From Bacillota bacterium (GTDB lineage: Bacteria > Bacillota > Clostridia > Acetivibrionales > DSM-2933): a stretch of DNA of 18,360 nt. Location of the stretch: NCBI GenBank assembly GCA_023430975.1, contig JAEYYB010000006.1:1-18360 (forward strand). The letters run 5' to 3'. The translations under genes were made by a program, and so were the position numbers. Under the pieces are notes generated by a model, which worked only from the letters and a program-made list of their open reading frames with translations, did no database searches and was not told the origin of the DNA. Shown here one piece after another: positions 15,701 through 18,360 of the stretch (within the stretch, counting starts at the first letter, position 1; each line of letters opens with the position of its first letter).

Positions 15701-17687
15701 AAGTGTTAATGGCAGTGTAACTACCATATATGATTATAATGATTACATGAACAGATTGAGATCTATTGAAGATGTTACACTGGGAAAAACTACCCAATAT
15801 TACTATGAGGATAATACACTTACAGTAAAAACAGGGACTAATATTGATGCAAAATATGAGTATGATGCCCTTGAGCGTAATGCAAAAACAACTATAGGTA
15901 CAAAGACAATCATAAATACCTATAACGGAGAAGGGCTAAGAGTACAAAAGGAAGTTAAAGATAATGACTATACTACTAGTAAGACTAAATATCTATATGA
16001 GTATGACAAAGTAGTATTGGAACTAGATGCTCAAAATAATAACAATCAAAGCGGACGTAATATATGTGGCTCAAATTTGATAGCAAGAACAGTAAAAGAA
16101 AATAATGTTGATGTCAGTATGTATTATATGTATAATGGACATGGAGATGTAACAGCACTAATTAATGCAGCTACAGGTGTTGTAGCAGCCACATACCATT
16201 ATGATGCATTTGGTAACATCGATCCTGCTGGAACAACAGGATCTGCAAATAATAGTATTACATATGCCGGATATCAGTATGATGCAGAAACTAAGCTCTA
16301 CTACTTGAACTCCAGAATGTATGACCCGACTACAGCCAGGTTCTTGCAGGAGGATACATATACTGGGGATATCAATGATCTGTTATCACTTAATTTGTAT
16401 ACATACTGCCATAATGAGCCATTGATGTATTGGGACCCTGATGGACACAATTACACTTATATTAACGGCCAAGGTTATACAGGAAATGATCTTGCAAATG
16501 GCGAGCATTGGCTTGAAGCAATGGGAGTAAAAAGAAGTGAAGCTCCATATGTTAAAAAAGAAATTGTTGAAGGTATTAGATATGCAGCAAGTAACCCAAG
16601 TATCTTGACTAAGGCTGGAAACAAAGTAAGTTCCTTCTTTAATGCTAACATGAAAGATAGGTACTTATCACCCACATACTATGTACCTGTAGGTGAATAT
16701 ATTGATGACGAAGATATACAAAATAGTGATCCATATTACTTAGATCAAATAAATCCATATACAGGTAAGTCATTTAGGCAAGGATTCTTTGATTACAAGA
16801 TGAAAACCGATAAAGCCTTTGCTAAAAAAATCAGTGACGAAATGAACACTGATTGGTTTATGGAAGGTTTAAGATATGGTACATTGAAGTCTACCATTGG
16901 AATAGTAGATATGCCTTATGAATTAAGGCAAGCAGGAAGACAAAGTGCAACTTATGGTGGAATAGGAGTTCAAACAGATGCAACCGATAAACCAGTTATT
17001 ACACATAAAGTACCACAGTATGGGCCAAATATAAATAAGTTTAATAGTGGCAAATTTAATGGCACTGTAGTTGGAACAAGCTTAAGTTGGGCAGCTTCAG
17101 AGTTAGTGGTTCCGTATGCAATTAATAAATTTGCTTCATTATTAGGAAAGTTTGGGACAAGATTTCCGGTTCAAATATCAATGCTGGAATCGGAATTTGA
17201 ATATGCTAATATGAGTGCTAACAGTTTTAACCCTTATAAAATACTTAAACAAAATGGAATAACTCAATCTTTCTCTGAAGAAGAAATTTTCATGTATAAT
17301 AAGTATGATGTGTTAAATGCTAGCGGTAAAAATCCCTATGGAATTCATAAATTCGACCCTGATTGGCTTGAAAAAGGTATGCATCTGACGGTAAATAATT
17401 TAGAGATCAAAATGTTGCCTGGGCAAAATGGTTCAATTGTATTTAAGCCATTCTTTAGTACAAAGAATATGTCTGCAAAAGAACTTGCTCAAGTAGAAAA
17501 AGCACTAAAAGAAGCAAATAACATACTGACTGATAGAAATGCTTTGGAAATGATGTATAAAAGAGCCCTTGGCGGAAGAGATTATGTTAAGTACTTACCA
17601 GGGGATGGCTTAAGAATAAGTCCAGAAGCAAAATCTGGTGAACTTAACTTCTTAGCAAAAGCATTAAAGAAATTAATTGATAAATAG
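3750..17687 (+). CDS. Secreted subtilase-cohesin-dockerin-Kelch-Rhs/YD polymorphic toxin (4645 aa)
   Basis: One uninterrupted frame. Order of parts by residue: signal peptide 1-28; subtilase propeptide-like 118-196; S8 serine protease 199-515 with Asp246 (LDTGID), His304 (HGTHVSG), oxyanion Asn391 and Ser458 (SGTSMAVP); Thr/Pro-rich linker 518-545; three PPC-like beta domains ~614-730, 731-849 and 850-963; cohesin-like ~965-1110; dockerin ~1135-1208; fibronectin III ~1213-1302; beta-rich segment ~1303-1530; six-motif Kelch propeller ~1550-1872; Rhs-type N-cap ~1894-1960; SH3-like ~1993-2041; YD-repeat shell ~2075-4150 with a galactose-binding-like insert ~2451-2562; Rhs core ~4150-4233 ending DPDGH; variable tip 4234-4645. 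The YD/Rhs shell encapsulates C-terminal toxins in known polymorphic toxins (WapA, Rhs, Tc families). The core-DPxG-variable tip order followed by a small gene is the hallmark of a toxin-immunity pair. Secretion is by the Sec pathway; extracellular or surface action is inferred. All protease catalytic residues are present, so self-processing is plausible. The tip fold and activity are not recognised. Confidence 0.93.
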   Translation: MNTRNKMISFLMIFVMTVQLFFSWSSAFSISDNSSKPAKINSANSDSKSLSQVENIYSNDKSNASSTVYATETAGTTPIAIPTQIREEVLPGAVLPDSTKPKDDGSGDPKVDTEKNKKRIIVKYKNIDNIESVKNSVKKDAKLTRLDLKRDLKSAKMQVYELNAAEFGKNLLDKFKASKDVEYVQEDLQVSLYDVPGDTRFPEQWGLDNSGQTINGHAGVSGVDISALDAWDKTKGSTGVVVGVLDTGIDIDHEDLRDNIYTNTGEIPSNGIDDDNNGYIDDVNGWDFVGGNNTVFDSPVSDLHGTHVSGIISAKDNDKGIRGAAPGVKIMPLKCINGNYGYTSDIIEAIEYCKIMGIKIMNCSWGGLEENRALYDAMENSQILYICAAGNMSSNVSQTPVYPACFNIPNIISVAAIQNNGNLASYSNYGNAIDVAAPGSDILSTTPGDSYGMMSGTSMAVPFITGTAALIKSYDADLSIDEIVQRIKNNVVKSSKLVGKVSTEGWVDANAAIIDKASEPSVTPVATPTSTSTSTAPANVPTPIILSDDPNVDIDKGSLDNSLQKNGKTLKPLTAGENSPGSSEQKEYLPVDNGQDGIKDGIESQHILPFSYVDEIEPNNTSSTGMSIGSCSVFGNIESTADTDWYVINLDANAQYRIKLAGISEGNDYDLYVYNSNLEQVASSRYGSNFDENITLDTTTAGLYYINVYVYAFNPTGDHSYQLMVYPSSNAPDSYEPNDSGTTAKKINSNTTINATLSTAIDDDWYVLDVPQAGKITVTLKNIPDGCDYDISVFNANSFTDLVGGSYKSSNQSEKANVLITSPGQYYIKVYSYYGYSASSSYELKAVISTPDIYENNDYIYEMTNINMNNSILATIDNEDDVDLYRFSIIETDTYKFELQNIPEGRDYNLYVYDIYENLYAASLFGGNVDAIINIDLDPGEYFMKVVSVSGCSDALSYRLSYYRDADFNVSVPYISANAGDIIEIPISIKNVPAEGVSNFNFTFTYDKNVLTYKGYTPGALTDNVNSEIRAAEANDGVRVLYIDQSATFLSPIMSSGEIIKLKFEVNANAVKTSTVVSYSDYCFGKRVIVNSYPFIRYIENITLKPGVVSTGGYGISSVPDDIRGPSLVKVNGTTLYGDVDGDGNVDSDDYAYLRQFLIGMIQEFPDQDTPKNENGFDNANVDADDNIDSDDYAYMRQWLIGMIQDFPAEILDPKIPTGLTATLDQNLSVTLSWIAPTGDVSGYRVYANGEYIASTSSTTYTLQPKDCIFNGLNMISRFRVDACYENPKCYSQRSDVAEVSISSATLSKDITLDGSLNISLGTLDLNGHTLHVKGDLLIRTPINVASDEDPKANIFINGGQLIVDGNMHLHGYSRLIMRNPKDYVLVRKSFLMNSFINAYSNEETKGGDNKSCLQNGLLEVKGDFSQRTENDTSIWNAPIFRCGLCGENNPGDPCSFTTSGNFKAKLSGDNKQNITFDTSTVQENYNESNSTGYQSFFKTLIITKPIVNYNIKFKYEPNKTRCWVYLVETYGDGVVPADGDEILPDVKNLRTRVAVATVSAKIYMFGGRDSSEIDSSEIDSNDNYSNKISEYDPLIGKWNTTEYTLYKKRSDAAVAATNDGKIYVFGGYDKEGVVEEIEKFDSVTKISEFVLNDNSPRAGACAVAYGNYIYIIGGNDGSVSTNTVKALDTSAQPLAWIENITQMPSAREGAAAVEYNGKIYVIGGYRHDLSGTDDVYYDSIEVYDIANDTWSTISAQTGGGAIKFDKRARFSANQVNGQIIVVGGFNGVDHLSTVQSYNINLNKWEVPYKTISSPLQKKVLNTSNNKYEETIDYRSGFGSALVYSQIYIVGGENKDGLVKETNKLYPLNLPGSKIYSSTSTNPNYEVDSNSKIAGKLIRGSYTAEVTDLKIESNGLPIELIRSYDSLDNLEAKAFNNNNPYDPLIGNESLLGNGWRFNYDAYIKVRDIRSISVSEAPILKKNPAGVNRDPKNNDIIARAERTSTVMGVGVVDGYTDWIIVRFILNGVITEGYIHKDHLMSAVTGAELKMGAGFPTVFTGPGPNYKAPYGCYDKLEQDLNNNIFTLKKPDGTSYRFEQVDIGKSDIYRLVCVKDKNGNAINISYKNDSNHTLKVFNEISEANSSRKLIFTYPEANKIKVTDNIGREVVYELTNDNLTLVKNVYNVKTKYDYLLSGEEVGNDDINLNKLKKIYIYQKNSNGQDEEKVILTNNYNKVTGRRYKETDANGKVRYWICLDALPDTRTGDSKGTVERQYYDENNNKSVIKYEDFIKQPTTEIYADNTTSNHKYFYNITEDGWKPSDSINKGYHPNLDNVIGFRQFDTDKYGYTVMTERDKYGNIIAISNPFVYTGGNSLPSNVFCQVNKYKHDEQTNSNYLIKAFKQKDGVIQENGYTEYQYEFDSNGIITAKLLRVGKSIDTYNQNVIEQNASSLTKTGTWNSDNAGTSVKSNTTGNKIALTFSDGAGIRWIGYVGPDKGIANVIIDGITYKVDTYNAVAERRVLFTFLFPQKDPIIDHTIGIQVSGSKNSKSSGTYIDVDCFEVILSNLAVTQYSYTTVNNINGLVSQIINPDLVATNYEYDPNSAYLESSDINGSKTTYYKFDSIGRKEYVISPLRYKTSYFYTDNGRVNTQIVYDKIETTKIVSATVSVNDGYGNIIKTVTPNQCVKNGLITTLSSNPGGLTLAVMDNIKGNTNIYTLTGQLGQTTTNLLDEYGNISCAYITDYEYDNVGNLQSETVTENGVFKQKKIYEYDNMNRISEILFQKDSSSNPVTLEEFEYKTTGTGLLKKIDIHRIYYNKNSTDNYEQTTITTDFSAKKITTSSKGKATEIITLNDDGTVKSIQLGIDEKNTTTFDYDGLGRMTRKMVPLEYNSTETDVLTVLTKYSYSNAGNLQREYTASVKLLPNAQDPETDQFIGKTYIYNTDGKLENISIPQGIIKKYEYDDDGNVSKESTATKPDIFSDVYYENNYFGKPNKISTIVQSQDIVADGSTSLVYRIATNCFYDANGNLTNVKTSASNFFGQNFGNINEVEYNYDDLNRQTKITIKGATIYKEGTDLSSVANTYDTVTQKSDLTTTTNYTWDGKPSVVTDANGNTINYSYEYEDTGLVARTKQTVKTTDQDGNISYNDIYQSSYYDWGGRLIGEVSPQNFVQNKKFKELNRIEYTYGYDTDSKTKVKWYKGILTEFNSADISNTYGLSSYRETCLSKLVYDGFGNVVKEYSGEGFENNKYTVYEYDFQNNLRKIYNPLTQKYISNNTLDRTFYDTKYDYDTLGRRISETTRKGFSSSESEYPQLEKRYFVKTQYKYNYSGMLLKKWVKTGDTDDITIIETDPAVLDDEYDLAGNLLKHIDGNGKATDPDSKKAVIYEYNDLQKIRSITYPIDDSMKTDQNSENYKVIYKYDVMGNLIGETDNMQKVVEYKYDTAGRQLSVTEKKSNDTEVRISRAIYDSNGNKRFDYFEAGTDKKFLKQYNYDSADRLESTIVKVRNVDTKALKSEQSTCYGYNKDGNIITTTYLVYRSGNVARSEYTSTYDELGRLIEEKDNGQSIQKLIYNNDSNQEYSFDALNKTVYVYDHNGRLVSTTDPCEHTNSQGYDYAGNIRIKTDGEENTTNYIYDENDRLQYVINKVTVDGVLKEQKVKYSYDLNGNMLTQEYFDLDQDTAGRIITFEHNALNRMIKRIDHGGVLGSNQYDYTKVQWYKYNPKGELVAQYGRSSQENDNSGDYAPVTQFSYKINGELKQKITDRKLSTGVQLPQIVIQYEYDENGNLTKVSDATGSINRVYDELNRVVKKTVPESTVSFVYDYDLVVFDLTKSDYLTAELSTDPKLNKTTKVYDKNGRLWKVYNGIISNNDVRAEYYYKPTGALYTVKYPITATTEITEVYDYHDDGLLKSIDNKVNGVLIEKYVYEYYANHNLLNKKETIQNYNNGQEAITSYTYDELNRLKSVTDPTSKVTSYTFDYLSNRKTVSVNGSVTTIYDYNDYMNRLRSIEDVTLGKTTQYYYEDNTLTVKTGTNIDAKYEYDALERNAKTTIGTKTIINTYNGEGLRVQKEVKDNDYTTSKTKYLYEYDKVVLELDAQNNNNQSGRNICGSNLIARTVKENNVDVSMYYMYNGHGDVTALINAATGVVAATYHYDAFGNIDPAGTTGSANNSITYAGYQYDAETKLYYLNSRMYDPTTARFLQEDTYTGDINDLLSLNLYTYCHNEPLMYWDPDGHNYTYINGQGYTGNDLANGEHWLEAMGVKRSEAPYVKKEIVEGIRYAASNPSILTKAGNKVSSFFNANMKDRYLSPTYYVPVGEYIDDEDIQNSDPYYLDQINPYTGKSFRQGFFDYKMKTDKAFAKKISDEMNTDWFMEGLRYGTLKSTIGIVDMPYELRQAGRQSATYGGIGVQTDATDKPVITHKVPQYGPNINKFNSGKFNGTVVGTSLSWAASELVVPYAINKFASLLGKFGTRFPVQISMLESEFEYANMSANSFNPYKILKQNGITQSFSEEEIFMYNKYDVLNASGKNPYGIHKFDPDWLEKGMHLTVNNLEIKMLPGQNGSIVFKPFFSTKNMSAKELAQVEKALKEANNILTDRNALEMMYKRALGGRDYVKYLPGDGLRISPEAKSGELNFLAKALKKLIDK
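4344..5295 (+). other. Subtilase (peptidase S8) catalytic domain of the giant protein
   Basis: Residues 199-515. The catalytic triad Asp246, His304, Ser458 and the oxyanion-hole Asn391 sit in canonical contexts (VLDTGIDIDHEDL, LHGTHVSG, MSGTSMAVP, CAAGN). A Ca2+-loop-like acidic stretch (GIDDDNNGYIDD) lies between Asp and His, as in many secreted subtilases. The preceding 118-196 region resembles an intramolecular chaperone propeptide. Subtilases normally cleave off this propeptide, so the mature protein may begin near residue 197. By inference it could also process the rest of the chain or substrates at the cell surface. Confidence 0.9.
5589..6640 (+). other. Three tandem PPC-like beta-sandwich domains
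   Basis: Residues ~614-730, 731-849 and 850-963 each open with an E/D-P/I-N(D) motif (EIEPNN, DSYEPND, DIYENND), then a D-D/T-W-Y/D-L-Y strand (TDWYVINL, DDWYVLDV, VDLYRFSI), then a YDLYVY-type strand and a closing GxYYIxVxS strand. This is the pattern of bacterial pre-peptidase C-terminal domains, which often accompany secreted proteases. They probably act as spacers or in substrate binding. Confidence 0.8.
6642..7085 (+). other. Cohesin-like module
   Basis: Residues ~965-1110 follow the cohesin pattern: an N-terminal strand then NAGDIIEIPISIKNVP, EGVSNFNFTFTYDKNVLTY, a long middle loop, VRVLYIDQS and GEIIKLKFEVNANA. Cohesins on scaffoldins bind dockerins of enzymes in cellulosomes. Type I versus II cannot be settled by eye. 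The neighbouring dockerin at 1135-1208 makes the pairing unusual. Confidence 0.75.
7152..7375 (+). other. Dockerin module
   Basis: Residues ~1135-1208 hold two calcium-binding F-hand repeats: GDVDGDGNVDSDDYAYLRQ with FLIGMIQEFP, and ANVDADDNIDSDDYAYMRQ with WLIGMIQDFP. The two are nearly identical in the helix and in the SD recognition positions, as in classic symmetrical dockerins that can bind a cohesin in two orientations. The spacer between the repeats (~20 residues) is normal. This module should tether the protein to a cohesin, either on a scaffoldin or on another copy of itself. Confidence 0.92.
7387..7660 (+). other. Fibronectin type III domain
   Basis: Residues ~1213-1302: PTGLTATLDQNLSVTLSWIAP, GDVSGYRVYANGEYIAS and TTYTL follow the Fn3 strands B, C and C', including the Trp and the Tyr of the YRVY strand. 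Such domains are common linkers in secreted clostridial enzymes. Confidence 0.75.
8400..9363 (+). other. Six-motif Kelch beta-propeller
   Basis: Residues ~1550-1872 contain six Kelch double-glycine strands: IYMFGG, IYVFGG, IYIIGG, IYVIGG, IIVVGG and IYIVGG, each preceded by an R-x-x-A/S-A block (RSDAAVAA, RAGACAVA, REGAAAVE) and followed by a W/Y-bearing strand. Six repeats suit a closed six-bladed propeller, presumably a binding surface for protein or sugar. Inside the first blade is a tandem 15-base repeat (8457-8486). Confidence 0.85.
8457..8486 (+). repeat. 15-base tandem repeat (two copies plus a partial third)
   Basis: GACTCAAGCGAAATA occurs at 8457-8471 and 8472-8486, followed by a partial third unit GACTCAAATGATAA. 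It keeps frame and encodes the repeat DSSEI in a loop of the first Kelch blade. Replication slippage is the likely origin; copy number may vary between strains. Confidence 0.8.
9438..16448 (+). other. Rhs/YD-repeat shell and Rhs core
   Basis: Residues ~1894-4233. A cap with SNGLPIELIRSYDS and LGNGWRFNYD opens the region, as in Rhs/YD proteins. Dozens of YD units follow (for example YEYDNMNRISEI, YSYDLNGNML, YEYDENGNLTKVSDATG). The Rhs-associated core closes it: AGYQYDAETKLYYLNSRMYDP, TARFLQEDTYTGD, NLYTYCHNEPLMYWDPDG. In structures of related proteins YD repeats spiral into a hollow shell enclosing the C-terminal toxin, and the core domain self-cleaves at or near the DPxG motif (Asp4229-Gly4232 here). 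The shell is interrupted by an SH3-like piece (~1993-2041) and a galactose-binding-like module (~2451-2562). Confidence 0.88.
16449..17687 (+). other. C-terminal variable tip, putative toxin domain
   Basis: Residues 4234-4645 (412 residues) follow directly on DPDGH. The first part is polar and mixed. Residues ~4437-4467 form a moderately hydrophobic stretch (VVGTSLSWAASELVVPYAINKF) that could help membrane passage. The last ~165 residues contain GIHKFDPDWLEKGMHL (His4533, His4545), a strand-rich LEIKMLPGQNGSIVFKP and a terminal helical region ending ALKKLIDK. I recognise no toxin family and cannot assign an activity; no HNH, AHH, ADP-ribosyltransferase or EndoU signature is evident. Toxin status rests on position and on the adjacent small gene. 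Confidence 0.65.
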
Positions 17688-17706
17688 TGTTAGAATGGGT
17701 GAGTAA

Positions 17707-18168
17707 ATGAATACGATTATTGAATTTTTAAAAACGGGTGTACTTGGAAATATAAAAATCGGTCAAACCAAAAATAGTGTTGAAAAATATCTAGGTGTCC
17801 CAGAAGGCATCTCATATAACAAATCATTTATAACACTAAAGTATGGTTCCATACAATTATCATTTTATAGGAAAGGAAAAGAGGGCTTAGAAGATTATAT
17901 ATTAAAGCATATACATATAGATTTTGATAATAGTGTTAATTTTCCTAATACCCTAGATTTGGATGGATGGTTACCAACACCTGATATGAGTTATCCTGTA
18001 TTTGTAGAAGAAACAAAAAAATATAATGTTAGAATATGTAAAGATGAGCAACATACATTTAAAAATCTTCAGATAGGTACTAAATCTGATAGTGGGGTTA
18101 TTATAATATTTGATGATGAAAATGAAGGCAATAAAATTATCAGCATGAGCTTATTTAATCCTAGTTAG
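17707..18168 (+). CDS. Putative immunity protein for the Rhs toxin (153 aa)
   Basis: A 153-residue protein with no signal peptide or membrane segment, so probably cytoplasmic, as expected for an immunity protein protecting the producer and its kin. The N-terminal half reads KIGQTKNSVEKYLGVPEG, then LKYGSIQLSFYRKG and LKHIHIDFD. This 'IKIGxxxxxVxxxLGxP...KYGxIQxxF' pattern is shared by many small proteins encoded behind Rhs/WapA toxins, but I cannot name the family. The start is the ATG at 17707; GGTGAG just upstream (17698-17703) is a weak, close ribosome binding site, so translation may be coupled to the toxin gene, whose stop is 19 bases before. The gene closes the transcription unit ahead of a strong terminator. 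The specific target is inferred to be the 4234-4645 tip. Confidence 0.75.
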   Translation: MNTIIEFLKTGVLGNIKIGQTKNSVEKYLGVPEGISYNKSFITLKYGSIQLSFYRKGKEGLEDYILKHIHIDFDNSVNFPNTLDLDGWLPTPDMSYPVFVEETKKYNVRICKDEQHTFKNLQIGTKSDSGVIIIFDDENEGNKIISMSLFNPS

Positions 18169-18192
18169 TGTTTATTTGCTTATTTTGTGATG

Positions 18193-18220
18193 AGCCGGAG
18201 AAATCCGGCTTTTATTTTTC
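18193..18220 (+). terminator. Intrinsic terminator of the toxin-immunity unit
   Basis: AGCCGGA (18193-18199), loop GAAA and TCCGGCT (18204-18210) form a perfect 7-bp GC-rich stem with a stable GNRA tetraloop, followed by TTTATTTTTC. It lies 25 bases after the immunity stop codon. This is a textbook rho-independent terminator and marks the end of the transcription unit. Confidence 0.92.
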
Positions 18221-18275
18221 TGGAAACCGGCAGAGAATATCAGGGCTGCAGAAACTATTTGTACTGGCGTGGTGT

Positions 18276-18360
18276 ATGGCAAATCAAATAGCTAGGAATC
18301 TTGAAGCTACCTTCTTTTGGGAAATATTAATGGATACTTCTAGGTTTTACGATGATGAGC
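18276..18360 (+). CDS. Undetermined open frame running off the right edge
   Basis: The frame is open from before the terminator to the window end. From the ATG at 18276 it reads MANQIARNLEATFFWEILMD and continues to the edge. The composition looks protein-like (hydrophobic and acidic mix), but there is no good ribosome binding site before the ATG and only 28 codons are visible. I do not recognise it. It could be the start of a gene, an orphan piece of a toxin or mobile-element gene lying downstream, or chance. Confidence 0.2.
   Translation, partial: MANQIARNLEATFFWEILMDTSRFYDDE

Noticed and set aside
11500..16200. YD repeats as a CRISPR-like or satellite DNA array
   Set aside because: The periodicity is at the protein level only (Y-D-x-x-G-N units); the nucleotide sequences of the units differ and there are no constant repeats with spacers.

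Overview
The window is AT-rich, with strong AGGAGG-type ribosome binding sites. It carries a dockerin and a cohesin-like module, the building blocks of cellulosomes. This points to an anaerobic cellulolytic Firmicute of the Acetivibrio/Ruminiclostridium (Clostridium cluster III) type; the assignment is inferred from module types and base composition only. The window has two very different halves.

Left part (1-2905), a mobile-element scrapyard on the minus strand. It holds a 3'-truncated class-3-type aldehyde dehydrogenase with its own promoter, the C-terminal piece of an unrecognised protein, and the last ~97 codons of an IS66-family transposase with its terminator and a candidate terminal repeat. 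Next come an apparently intact tyrosine recombinase and, overlapping its start, the C-terminal end of a second tyrosine recombinase. The last two look like the tail of a recombinase-in-trio (RIT-like) element that has lost its front. Nearly every gene boundary here is a junction, so the region has been rearranged repeatedly.

Middle (2906-3749) is about 840 bases without a credible gene. It contains several hairpins, an orphan Shine-Dalgarno-like sequence, a good candidate promoter at 3418-3446 (implying a leader of about 300 nt), and a strong ribosome binding site for the next gene.

Right part (3750-18220) is one transcription unit. A single 4645-residue open frame encodes a secreted modular giant: signal peptide, subtilase propeptide and catalytic domain, three PPC-like domains, cohesin-like module, dockerin, fibronectin type III domain, beta-rich segment, six-motif Kelch propeller, Rhs/YD shell with an SH3-like and a galactose-binding-like insertion, Rhs core ending in DPDG, and a 412-residue variable tip. 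A 153-residue gene starts 19 bases downstream and is followed by a clear intrinsic terminator. The layout is that of a polymorphic toxin with its immunity gene. The unusual part is that the toxin carries its own serine protease and cellulosome attachment modules. I infer a contact-dependent or cell-surface/cellulosome-displayed antibacterial toxin whose release may depend on the built-in protease and the Rhs self-cleavage site. The tip and the putative immunity protein belong to no family I recognise.

After the terminator, the last 140 bases hold only an undetermined open frame running off the edge.
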